From: Euryarchaeota archaeon UBA229
Lineage (GTDB): Archaea; Thermoplasmatota; Poseidoniia; Poseidoniales; Poseidoniaceae
DNA: 44,644 nucleotides
Reading direction: 5' to 3'
Assembly: GCA_002505355.1 (NCBI GenBank)
Contig: DAUW01000131.1
Location: 1 to 44,644 of the forward strand
Part shown: positions 1 through 8,076 of the stretch, piece by piece
Layout: each line of letters begins with the position of its first letter
Numbering within the stretch: the stretch's first letter is position 1
Notes under the pieces: generated by a model
Databases searched by the model: none
What the model was told of the DNA's origin: nothing
The model's input: only the letters and a program-made list of their open reading frames with translations
Program-made: the position numbers and the translations under genes

Positions 1-57
1 TCGACACTTTTTTGCAAAGCAATCAAAAAGGAGGACTAATACAGCATCTCGATAGGG

Positions 58-1353
58 ATGTTGGAACGCCGGAAACCTTTGGATTTGCTGTTCCCTCTAC
101 AAGGAAATGCCAAGTCTAGAGAAACTGGTGAAGCTACACCAAGAATGACGACCCTAGAAAGACTACGTGCCGGTGTTGTACTCGCTCGAGATGCGGTAAA
201 AGCCGTTAGCGTTACCGCAATGGAGGCACTGCGAGAGGGTGTTGCATTCATTGGAATTACCGACAAAAACGAGCTGGTTGATCCTTTTGAAAATCTGGAC
301 GCCCCAATATGGTCTGAACAACCGCCTCAGGAACTACTCAAATTAGCATATCAATACTGCGAGAAGCTAACTATTCAAGAAGCTGGTAACTTCTATCACT
401 CATTCAAGTATCTGCCTGACGAACAACGCTTAGCCATGTGTGCAGTGTATGCTTTTTGCCGTCGAGCAGATGATATTGCTGACGGCGATTGGGCTGATCG
501 ATTTCCAGGCAGTGTCGGACAAACCGACCCAGAAGCAACCGAATATCGTGAACAGTTAGAGTCACTGCAAAATAGGGGTACTATCCTTGACGAGGAATCC
601 TACTTGAACAAAATAACTCAGTTGTTCTTTTTCCGCAAGAAACTTTCGACATGCTACACAGACGTGTACTCAACTGACCCAGTTTTCCTTGCCTTGAAAG
701 ATACTGTCGATCGATACGGAATTCCAAGAAATGTGTTTGACGATTTAATTTCTGGCATGGAGGATGATCTCTACAATAACCGTTATCGTACATTCGACGA
801 ACTTTACGATTATTGCTATCGAGTAGCGTCAGTAGTTGGACTGATGTGCATTGAGATTTATGGCTATAATGACCCTATAGCCAAAAAATATGCAGAATCA
901 TGGGGCATTTTCATGCAACTCACCAATGTCTTACGAGACGTAGGTGAAGACATTGAACGCGATAGAGTATACCTCCCGCTAGACGAACTAGAGAAAAATG
1001 GAATTCAAGAATCTGAACTAGACGGCAAGGTAGTTTTGAACAAAACCTGGGAACCCTACTGTTATCACTATGCTAGAAGAGCTAGAACCTACCTTGAAGA
1101 AGCAAGGCAACTACTACCTTTACTGCCAAGAAGAACCAGATACTCTCCCGCCGCAATGATTGCATTCTACGACAAGATATTGCGACAAATTGAGAAAGAA
1201 CAAGGTGACGTATTCACCAAGCGAGTAAAACTAAACAAATTGCAGAAGATGAGTTTAGCAGCAGCGGTTTATGTTAGGCACAGGATGTTGCCAAGAATAC
1301 TAGACCCGTTGTGGAATGGGCTGTCTAAATTAGGAATACTGCCCTCTGTTTGA
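58..1353 (+). CDS. crtB: Phytoene/squalene synthase family protein (probable phytoene synthase)
   Basis: The protein (431 residues) should condense two geranylgeranyl diphosphates to phytoene, the first committed carotenoid step. Both Asp-rich diphosphate/Mg sites of the family are visible: DDIAD at 138-142 within CRRADDIADGD, and DVGED at 294-298 followed by IERDRVYLP. The YHSFKYLP stretch matches the usual HSF motif just before the first site. The family is usually about 300 residues; here roughly 90 extra residues precede the synthase domain. ATG 58 is the first start after an in-frame stop at 37-39; a GGAGG at 30-34 lies too far away for it. ATG 145 would remove 29 residues of the extension. 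The probable GGPP supplier is at 30.7-31.7 kb. Squalene synthase is the alternative; the local motifs favour phytoene synthase. No desaturase or cyclase is in the window. Confidence 0.85.
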   Translation: MLERRKPLDLLFPLQGNAKSRETGEATPRMTTLERLRAGVVLARDAVKAVSVTAMEALREGVAFIGITDKNELVDPFENLDAPIWSEQPPQELLKLAYQYCEKLTIQEAGNFYHSFKYLPDEQRLAMCAVYAFCRRADDIADGDWADRFPGSVGQTDPEATEYREQLESLQNRGTILDEESYLNKITQLFFFRKKLSTCYTDVYSTDPVFLALKDTVDRYGIPRNVFDDLISGMEDDLYNNRYRTFDELYDYCYRVASVVGLMCIEIYGYNDPIAKKYAESWGIFMQLTNVLRDVGEDIERDRVYLPLDELEKNGIQESELDGKVVLNKTWEPYCYHYARRARTYLEEARQLLPLLPRRTRYSPAAMIAFYDKILRQIEKEQGDVFTKRVKLNKLQKMSLAAAVYVRHRMLPRILDPLWNGLSKLGILPSV

Positions 1354-1366
1354 GGCTGTTGACAAC

Positions 1367-2542
1367 TCAGTTTGTTCTAGTGAAAGCCTGTATACCGGTG
1401 ATATAACGACCGAGAATTAGGTTGTGAATGTCATGGGTTCCCTCATATGTTTTCACAGATTCTAAATTAGCCATGTGACGCATCACTGGGTATTCGTCAA
1501 GAATTCCGTTGGCGCCGTGGATGTCACGCGCAATTCTTGCAATTTCCAGTGCAATGTCGACATTATTCATCTTGGCTAAGGATATTTGCTCGTTAAACCA
1601 CGTTCCGTCATCCTTCTTCTTACCTAAGTGATAAGCAAGTAATTGTCCTTTGGTTATCTCTCTTAGCATGTAAGCCAATTTGTTCTGAACTAATTGGTAA
1701 GAGGCAATTGGTACATCAAATTGAATTCTCGACAAGGCATATGTTTTGGCACTGTGGAAACAAGCCATTGCCGCACCGAGTGCACCCCATGAGATGCCAT
1801 AACGTGCGTTGTTCAGGCAAGAGAACGGTCCTCTGAGTCCTTTTACCCCGGGGAGTATTCTATCCTTGGGGATTTTACAGTCCTGGAATACTAATTCACT
1901 GGTTACCGAGGCTTTTAGTGAGTGCTTGCCTTTCATTTCAGGAGCGGTAAATCCTTCATCGCCTTTTTCAACAATGAAGCCTTTGATCACGCCGTCAAGT
2001 TTGGCCCACACCACTGCTACATCGGCAATTGTTCCGTTGGTAATCCACATTTTTGCTCCATTGAGCAAAAAGTGGTCGCCCATGTCTTCCGCCTTGGTTA
2101 TCATGTCACCGGGATTGGACCCATAATCTGGTTCGGTCAATCCGAAACAGCCGACCATTTCACCGGTAGCAAGTTTTGGCAAATACTTATTCTTCTGTTC
2201 TTCACTGCCAAAATCCCAAATTGGATACATTGCTAATGAGCCTTGAACAGACGCAAATGATCGCAGCCCTGAATCACCGCGCTCTAGCTCTTGGCAAATC
2301 AGACCGTATGCGACATAGGATAATCCTGGGCAACCATATCCTTTTAGTGGCGCCCCAAGGACTCCCATTTCACCAAGGGCAACTCGCCATTCGTCAGGGA
2401 ATACTCCAGCTTCGCAGGCGTGTTCTATTTTTGGAAGAACTTCTTCGTCAACCCACTCCCTAACCATGTCTCTAATCATGATTTCTTCTTCCGTAAGCAA
2501 GCTTTCTATGTCGTAAAAATCGAGCCCCTCAAACTGCTCCAT
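1367..2542 (-). CDS. gcdH: Glutaryl-CoA dehydrogenase (acyl-CoA dehydrogenase family)
   Basis: This FAD enzyme should oxidise and decarboxylate glutaryl-CoA to crotonyl-CoA in lysine/tryptophan breakdown, passing electrons to ETF (EtfBA is at 5.6-7.3 kb). Family-specific blocks are visible: DSGLRSFASVQGSL (the Arg that GCDHs use to bind the gamma-carboxylate), GCFGLTEPDYGSNP, WITNG, and KTYEGTHDIHNLILGR with the catalytic Glu 25 residues from the C terminus. Length (391) is normal. ATG 2542 was chosen because GGGGAG lies 5 bases upstream; ATG 2569 would add nine residues without an obvious ribosome site. The gene converges on crtB with a 13-base gap. A related short-chain acyl-CoA dehydrogenase is the alternative, but the Arg and the C-terminal motif favour GCDH. 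Confidence 0.88.
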   Translation of the reverse strand: MEQFEGLDFYDIESLLTEEEIMIRDMVREWVDEEVLPKIEHACEAGVFPDEWRVALGEMGVLGAPLKGYGCPGLSYVAYGLICQELERGDSGLRSFASVQGSLAMYPIWDFGSEEQKNKYLPKLATGEMVGCFGLTEPDYGSNPGDMITKAEDMGDHFLLNGAKMWITNGTIADVAVVWAKLDGVIKGFIVEKGDEGFTAPEMKGKHSLKASVTSELVFQDCKIPKDRILPGVKGLRGPFSCLNNARYGISWGALGAAMACFHSAKTYALSRIQFDVPIASYQLVQNKLAYMLREITKGQLLAYHLGKKKDDGTWFNEQISLAKMNNVDIALEIARIARDIHGANGILDEYPVMRHMANLESVKTYEGTHDIHNLILGRYITGIQAFTRTN

Positions 2543-2605
2543 GTGTTCTCCCCAATGAGTTGTGAACATAGGCGCTTCAATAACCTAACTACGATTAGGA
2601 ATTTT

Positions 2606-3781
2606 CTACTTCTTTCTTTTACCCCTGAGTTGTAAATATTTTCGTTGCAGGAAGGGGCTGTTCATGTAGATTAAACCGAGAATCACACCGGGTACAGAAA
2701 CCGTCACGGCAGCCAGTATTATGGTAGTTAACATCGTATTGTCTATCTTTATTTGATATGGTTCAAAAGCGATGATGTTGCCATTTGAGGTCATAACAAA
2801 ACCACTGTTGAATCCTGTTTCCCAAACGTAAGAAATCTGTCGCCCGGCAATCACAGAGTCCCACTCTGCAAGCTGCGATGAGGAAATCTGAACTTTTGCT
2901 ACGTCATTTAGCGCATCATATCGAACGGTTCCAGAAGGAGCCAAATAGATAATTGATGAACTCGAATGGCCCCTCGATGCAGAAATAAAATCTCCATCTA
3001 AGGTTGTATATTCAACCATATTGCCAACCGAGGATTGGGTATGGTCAACCGTGTTTAATTGGATAGAAATCATACGCAAACCGCTTGCAAACGCAACACA
3101 CTCGTTCAACTGAGGGTCTGGACAATCTACATCTATCCAGGTGTTAGTTTTAGTTCCGCTAATCCAGGTTATGTTGTGCGTTGGGCCAATAACTCCCAAA
3201 CCGCTAGAAATGGTTGATACCACACACAAGTCATAATTCATGTGGCACGATATGCCAGTTATTTCCGAGTTCGCATCGTTCCCCAAATTCAGAAAACCCG
3301 TACCTTCAGAGAATCGCCATATTGAGCCGTCATCACTGGCAAAGTATGCATAATCTCCAGCCGCTCGCCACTCTACGGCACTCATATCCCTACCGAGAAT
3401 CGCGCCAGTACCGTTGACAATGGTGACACTGTGGTCAATCCTCTCATAGCGCATTGCTGTCCCAAAATCACCTGCGATCAATGCTGCCTCACCTCTAGGA
3501 TGCCAAGCAACGTCATTGAAGTGATTATCTCGAGCGCTGTTCAACTCCACATCAAGCGAACGGTCTCCAGGGTTTTTTGCCGAGATTAAGTGTGCATATC
3601 CCTCTTGTCCAACGATGAGTACTGTAGCCCCATCTGGTGAAATGGCCGCAGTACTTATGCCAATATCGTAGTCGGCAATCGAAGCTTCGATTGACAAATC
3701 AACCTGATTGTTTTCAGCAATAACTACCGGGACCAAGAGTAAGAGCAGGAGAGAAATGGATAGGAAATTAGCGACTCGCAC
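2606..3781 (-). CDS. Secreted, C-terminally anchored propeller-like protein of unknown function
   Basis: No family was recognised with confidence. The 391-residue protein begins with a clear signal peptide (a run of Leu after ISLLLLLLVPVVIAENNQ) and ends with one membrane helix (about 350-372) followed by a basic tail RKYLQLRGKRKK. It is therefore predicted to sit outside the cell with a short cytoplasmic tail. The body has repeated short beta motifs of WD40/quinoprotein-propeller type (AISPDGATVLIVGQEG, VAWHPRGEAALIAGDFG, VEWRAAGDYAYFASDDG) and several Cys that could form disulfides. The start is GTG 3781. It is divergent from the next gene, with 90 bases between. A similar architecture recurs at 21.8 kb. 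A role in surface binding or sensing is only a guess. Confidence 0.6.
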   Translation of the reverse strand: MRVANFLSISLLLLLLVPVVIAENNQVDLSIEASIADYDIGISTAAISPDGATVLIVGQEGYAHLISAKNPGDRSLDVELNSARDNHFNDVAWHPRGEAALIAGDFGTAMRYERIDHSVTIVNGTGAILGRDMSAVEWRAAGDYAYFASDDGSIWRFSEGTGFLNLGNDANSEITGISCHMNYDLCVVSTISSGLGVIGPTHNITWISGTKTNTWIDVDCPDPQLNECVAFASGLRMISIQLNTVDHTQSSVGNMVEYTTLDGDFISASRGHSSSSIIYLAPSGTVRYDALNDVAKVQISSSQLAEWDSVIAGRQISYVWETGFNSGFVMTSNGNIIAFEPYQIKIDNTMLTTIILAAVTVSVPGVILGLIYMNSPFLQRKYLQLRGKRKK

Positions 3782-3871
3782 AATTTATCCACAAAGTGCT
3801 TTATCAAAACATTTCTCTTTAGCCTTTTTCTAACGGTGAGCCTTATGTTCAATGGTGTGTTGGCGTGACTC

Positions 3872-4396
3872 ATGGAGAAATTCGCAGTTAAGCGTGGGCT
3901 GGTAAAACAAATTGGTGGAAATGCAGGACTTGCTAAATTAGCAACAGAATATTTTGATAATGTCAATGCAAATTCTAACGGAGAGTTTTCGGCATCGTTT
4001 GGTATCTTGACTAAAGTCAATGGTCACTTCGACAGCGATGGTAAATTGGTCGTTGACGTTGAACAATTGAAAGGCGATGCACTCGGAGAATTTCTGGCTG
4101 CCGATGGTGGCAGAGAGCAAGCAATGGAATCAAGAAAGCGCTGGTCAGGATTTTTAGATCAAGCCACTGGGTATAATGGCAAGCAGCGAGGCGATAAAGC
4201 CAAAGAGGAGGCAAAGAAATTCTCTAAAGCAAAATCCGCCATCAAGATGGCACACAAGTCGATGGAAATGTCAACAAAATTAACCGATGAGGTAAAAGAA
4301 ACCGCATTAAGTATGATTGCGGAACTAGAATTAATGATTGAAAGTGGAGATGCTCCATCCGAAGGCAAAGTAAAGAAACTCAACGATTTGTTTTGA
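3872..4396 (+). CDS. Small conserved-looking archaeal protein, possibly DUF5611-like
   Basis: The protein has 174 residues: an N-terminal mixed alpha/beta part (about 1-75, starting MEKFAVKRGLVKQIGG) and a Lys-rich helical part with the stretch RWSGFLDQATGYNGKQRGDK. A basic TGY-x-KQR block after a WxxFL helix resembles what I recall of DUF5611 proteins of Thermoplasmata; this is memory, not a search. No signal peptide or membrane segment is present, so it is probably cytosolic. It ends 10 bases before the tyrS ATG, and its stop codon is embedded in the tyrS Shine-Dalgarno, so the two are very likely cotranscribed. A CTTATGTT box about 25-30 bases upstream of the ATG could be the TATA element. 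Confidence 0.6.
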   Translation: MEKFAVKRGLVKQIGGNAGLAKLATEYFDNVNANSNGEFSASFGILTKVNGHFDSDGKLVVDVEQLKGDALGEFLAADGGREQAMESRKRWSGFLDQATGYNGKQRGDKAKEEAKKFSKAKSAIKMAHKSMEMSTKLTDEVKETALSMIAELELMIESGDAPSEGKVKKLNDLF

Positions 4397-4406
4397 GGTG
4401 ACTTTG

Positions 4407-5558
4407 ATGGATATTGAACAGATGGTTATTCAATATCAAGAAAAGTGTCCGCGCATTAACGAATTAAGCAAAGAACAACTTGCCAGGGTGCACAAAATTA
4501 TCAGTTCAGTGGAGGAAACTGTCGGATTAGACTACCTGGTTGATTGTATCGCCGATGGTAAAAGTGCTCGTGGCGATGGAATACTCAGGTGCTATGTTGG
4601 GTTTGAGCCATCAGGCAAGGCTCACATTGGATGGAAAGTCCTTGCCTTGCAACTAAAGCGAATGTTGGATGCCAAAGTAAATGTGTTAATCTTTTTAGCT
4701 GATTGGCACGCTTGGATAAACGACAAATTCCGCGGAAATATGGCTGATATACAACTGACTGCTAAGTACATGGAAGATACCTTTCGAGCCTTGCTAGATT
4801 ATCCTCCAGAAGGAGAGGGGCCTGGCGAACTGAGATTTTATTACGCCTCAGAACTCATGGACAATGGGGATTACTGGGCTCGAGTACTCAGATGTTCCAA
4901 AGGCGCTACCTTGGCAATGGTTAGAAAGACTTTCACAATAATGGGTCGCGACGAAGCATCGTCGGACCATGATTTATCGAAATTTTTCTATCCCGCTATG
5001 CAGGCGAGCGACATTTTTGAGCTTGATATTGACATTGCAATTGGTGGCATGGACCAAAGGAAAGCACATATGTTCATGCGAGATGTTGCAGGAAAATACG
5101 GCTGGGATAAAGCAACATGTTTGCATACTCCAATAATTTCCTCATTAAAATCAAGCGGTTCAAGAATGGAAAGTTTTGACCACAAAATGAGCAAATCTGA
5201 TCCCAACGGCGCCATATTGATTCATGATGAGCCGAAAAAACTCCGAAAGAAGATGCAGAAGCACGCATACCTGAATATAGAAGACGAGAATTCCCCCGTA
5301 TATGAACTGGCAGAGCATGTAATACTGCCTGAATTTGGCGAAATTGTCGTAACCCCTAATCCAAAGTTTGGTGAACCCTCAACATGGACGAGTTTGATTG
5401 AATTCAAAACTGCAGTTATGGACGGCACCATTCATCCCCTTGATGCCAAATTTGGCGTTGCGGACGGTATCTCGCGAGGCCTCGAAATTGTTGCAGAACA
5501 TTTTGCCAAGAATCCAAATTTGCTTGACGAAGTTACCGGAATTATCAACCGCAAGTAA
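4407..5558 (+). CDS. tyrS: Tyrosyl-tRNA synthetase
   Basis: This class I synthetase charges tRNA-Tyr. The HIGH-type motif is seen as FEPSGKAHIGW and the KMSKS loop as HKMSKSDPNGAI. TyrRS features include LADWHAWIN and the conserved GGMDQRKAHMFMRD block. The length (383 residues) fits the compact archaeal/eukaryotic TyrRS without a bacterial S4 tail. I prefer ATG 4407 over in-frame GTG 4398 because that GTG lies inside GAGGTGAC, which looks like the Shine-Dalgarno placed correctly for 4407. It is probably cotranscribed with the small protein upstream. TrpRS is less likely, given the DQRK block and KMSKS context. Confidence 0.95.
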   Translation: MDIEQMVIQYQEKCPRINELSKEQLARVHKIISSVEETVGLDYLVDCIADGKSARGDGILRCYVGFEPSGKAHIGWKVLALQLKRMLDAKVNVLIFLADWHAWINDKFRGNMADIQLTAKYMEDTFRALLDYPPEGEGPGELRFYYASELMDNGDYWARVLRCSKGATLAMVRKTFTIMGRDEASSDHDLSKFFYPAMQASDIFELDIDIAIGGMDQRKAHMFMRDVAGKYGWDKATCLHTPIISSLKSSGSRMESFDHKMSKSDPNGAILIHDEPKKLRKKMQKHAYLNIEDENSPVYELAEHVILPEFGEIVVTPNPKFGEPSTWTSLIEFKTAVMDGTIHPLDAKFGVADGISRGLEIVAEHFAKNPNLLDEVTGIINRK

Positions 5559-5639
5559 CTCTTACGACATATTTTGCTCTAATAATTGAATACAAATGTT
5601 CATGAATTGAATTACACAGCAAACGACACAGGTGATAAA

Positions 5640-6377
5640 ATGGTCAATATTGCAGTACTGGTAAAACAAGTCCCAGATACAAATTCAAAGATACAAATTG
5701 CTGGCGACAGAGTAGACCTATCCAGCGTTAAAATGGATATCAGTCCATATGATGAATTTGCAGTCGAAAATGCGCTACAGCACAAAGAATCCGCTGGTGG
5801 GACCGTAACTGCGATCACCGTTGGTGGTGCCGGCGCAGATAAAGTCTTGAAAGGTGTCAAAGCGCTCGGCGTTGACAACATCATACGCCTTGATTATGAT
5901 GGTTACATGGATTCCAACGGACTGCAATCAGTGCTTGCAGAAGAAATATCTGCCGGAGGTTTTGATGTAGTCTACTGTGGTAAAGCTGCTGCGGATACGG
6001 GAGCCGGATCTACCGGCCCGGGACTTGCCGAAAAACTGGGCTGGGGCTCAGTATCGAATGCTACTGATATCAAGTTTGAAAACGGACTCACAGTAAGTTA
6101 CCCAAGCGAGGGAGGTAATGCGATTGTTACTGTCAATCTGCCAGCGATTGTAAGTTGTGACAAAGGTTCAATTAAGGTAAGAAAATCTAATGTTAAGGGG
6201 ATAATGATGGCGAAAAGAGCCCAAGTGGAGGTTAAGCCAATATCTCCACCAAATGCAAGTGTGACCATAGTGTCACAAATAATGCCCCCAGCAAAACCAG
6301 CAGGCAAACAGTTCGAAGGTGGAGATTCCGCTAACACAGTAGCCCAACTATTAAGAGATGAGGCAAACATAATTTGA
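5640..6377 (+). CDS. etfB: Electron transfer flavoprotein beta subunit
   Basis: EtfB pairs with EtfA to form the FAD/AMP electron carrier that accepts electrons from acyl-CoA dehydrogenases. The protein begins MVNIAVLVKQVPDT, the standard EtfB N terminus, and contains SPYDEFAVENALQ and the later GKAAADTGAGSTGPGLAEKLGW and KVRKSN blocks. The start is ATG 5640, preceded by GGTGATAAA; the open frame extends to TTG 5586, but those residues are not family-like. The stop TGA at 6375-6377 forms part of the etfA ribosome site. A CATATTTT box at 5568-5575 may be the promoter. Glutaryl-CoA dehydrogenase nearby is a likely electron donor. Confidence 0.93.
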   Translation: MVNIAVLVKQVPDTNSKIQIAGDRVDLSSVKMDISPYDEFAVENALQHKESAGGTVTAITVGGAGADKVLKGVKALGVDNIIRLDYDGYMDSNGLQSVLAEEISAGGFDVVYCGKAAADTGAGSTGPGLAEKLGWGSVSNATDIKFENGLTVSYPSEGGNAIVTVNLPAIVSCDKGSIKVRKSNVKGIMMAKRAQVEVKPISPPNASVTIVSQIMPPAKPAGKQFEGGDSANTVAQLLRDEANII

Positions 6378-6386
6378 GGTGAAAAT

Positions 6387-7319
6387 ATGACAGATACAAT
6401 AGTAATTGCAGAATTATCGAAAGGACAAATTAGTAATGCAACCAATGAACTTGTTACCGCTGCTAATCAGTTAGGCAGTAATTGCACGGTCGTAGTTCCA
6501 TGCACTGACTCAACAGTAGCAAACCCTGCTGGTAGCATTTCTGGTGTTGGTAAAGTAATCGCAGCAAAATCAGACGTATTCTCTAACTATGATGCATCCG
6601 CATGGTCAGAAGCGCTCGATGCGGTTACACCAAGCGGGGTTATCGTTACCTCTGCCTCTGCCCAATCCAAGGATTTAGCAGCAAGATTGGCCGCTAGGCG
6701 ATCTGTTTCAGTAGTTCAGGATGTTATTGCCATTGAAGATGGAATCTTATCGACGCCAATATACTCCGGAAAAGCCATCCAAAAAGTCTCTGTCAACGGT
6801 AACTCTGTTATCAGCGTTCGAGCTAACATTTTTTCACCTGCTGACAATTCTGGAAACTGCGAGATTCAGGTCATAGACACTACAGGAAATGTTACTACTG
6901 CTTTGCAGGAAATGGTCCAGCGGGCGTCAGCACGACTCGACGTTTCCGAAGCGAACATCATTATTTCTGGCGGTCGCGGCATGGGAACTCCGGCAAACTT
7001 CAGCCATCTTGAGGAGATAGCGGACAAACTAGGTGCCGCAGTAGGTGCTTCAAGAGCCGCTGTGGACACTTGGGATGAGATACCACACTCTATGCAAGTT
7101 GGACAAACCGGAAAAACCGTCAACCCAAACCTCTACATTGCAGTAGGAATTTCTGGAGCCATCCAACATTTAGCTGGAATGCGCTCATCAAAATACATCG
7201 TGGCGATTAACAAAGATGCTGACGCACCAATTTTTCAACACGCTGACTACGGAATTGTCGCTACCTGGGAAGAGGCACTACCTGTCTTGAGCAGTTCATT
7301 ATCAAACCTCTTGGCATAA
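6387..7319 (+). CDS. etfA: Electron transfer flavoprotein alpha subunit
   Basis: The 310-residue FAD-binding alpha subunit of ETF. The C-terminal FAD domain is clear: SGGRGMGTPANF, then GAAVGASRAAVDTWDEIPHS, VGQTGKTVNPNLYIAVGISG, HLAGMRSSKYIVAINKD and PIFQHADYGIVATWEEALP, in the order of all EtfA proteins. The length is typical. GAGGTGAAAAT precedes ATG 6387, and its first bases overlap the etfB stop, so the pair is translationally coupled. The stop codon (7317-7319) directly abuts the stop of the convergent hydrolase gene at 7320. No ETF:quinone oxidoreductase is in the window, so the next electron acceptor is unknown. Confidence 0.94.
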   Translation: MTDTIVIAELSKGQISNATNELVTAANQLGSNCTVVVPCTDSTVANPAGSISGVGKVIAAKSDVFSNYDASAWSEALDAVTPSGVIVTSASAQSKDLAARLAARRSVSVVQDVIAIEDGILSTPIYSGKAIQKVSVNGNSVISVRANIFSPADNSGNCEIQVIDTTGNVTTALQEMVQRASARLDVSEANIIISGGRGMGTPANFSHLEEIADKLGAAVGASRAAVDTWDEIPHSMQVGQTGKTVNPNLYIAVGISGAIQHLAGMRSSKYIVAINKDADAPIFQHADYGIVATWEEALPVLSSSLSNLLA

Positions 7320-8075
7320 TCAACGGTATTTTCCTGAGGCTGGGCTGCTACTGCCGACAAATGGATTAGTGCTCCGCTCAACTCCAATTGTCGTTGTTGG
7401 ACCATGACCAGGATAAACGACGGTATCTGCATCTAGGGGCCACAACTTGGTAATTATCGAGTTAGATAATACGCTAAAATCGCCTCCTGAATTTGGTAAA
7501 TCCGTTCGACCAACCGAACCGGCAAACAGTGTATCTCCAGCAAATAGTTGGTCCGGTCCGTCATCCAACTCCAGAAGTAAACAACAACCACCAAGAGTGT
7601 GTCCGGGTGTATGTAAAACAGTAAATGTTAGTGAACCGAGCACCAATTCCATTTCATCATGCAATTTCTTATCAGCAACAGCCGGCTGTGGTAATTCAAA
7701 ACCGTAACGGCGAGCGGAATTTTGGACTAGGCTTTGAAGATAGAAATCCGCTTCATGTAAGTACCAACTTACATTATATCTATTCAACAGCAGAGGTATC
7801 TCACCTGAGTGATCAAAATGTGCATGAGTGTTGACTAAGGCAATGACTTTTCTTTCGGTAATCCCGTGTAATGCTAGTTGGCTTTGGTCAGTTGGTCCAT
7901 TAGACCAATCGGGACCGCGACCAGAAAATCCATCGATCCAGGCTATTAAGCGGTCAGCCTCCGCGCCTCCATCAATGATTATCGTATCACCGGTCGATAA
8001 ATCAGTAACAACTGAACAACGCATTGATAGAGCTCCGACAATAAAAGACTCAACCCAAATATCTCTAGTTTTCAA
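7320..8075 (-). CDS. Metallo-beta-lactamase fold hydrolase, glyoxalase II (YcbL)-like
   Basis: A 251-residue metal hydrolase. The zinc ligands are in canonical order: THAHFDH at 83-89, HTPGH with His159, FAGDTLFAGSVGRTDLP with Asp181, and YPGHGPTTTIG with His224. The last two blocks are typical of YcbL-type glyoxalase II proteins rather than lactamases or RNases. The likely substrate is a thioester, but the true thiol is unknown, since a glutathione system is not evident here. The start is TTG 8075, with GTGAG about 9 bases upstream; the upstream gene stops one base before it, so the two are one operon. It converges on etfA without a spacer base. Confidence 0.88.
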   Translation of the reverse strand: MKTRDIWVESFIVGALSMRCSVVTDLSTGDTIIIDGGAEADRLIAWIDGFSGRGPDWSNGPTDQSQLALHGITERKVIALVNTHAHFDHSGEIPLLLNRYNVSWYLHEADFYLQSLVQNSARRYGFELPQPAVADKKLHDEMELVLGSLTFTVLHTPGHTLGGCCLLLELDDGPDQLFAGDTLFAGSVGRTDLPNSGGDFSVLSNSIITKLWPLDADTVVYPGHGPTTTIGVERSTNPFVGSSSPASGKYR

Positions 8076-8076
8076 T

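Noticed and set aside
30..34. GGAGG as ribosome site for phytoene synthase
   Set aside because: The nearest in-frame start is 23 bases downstream, too far. An in-frame stop at 37-39 excludes earlier starts.
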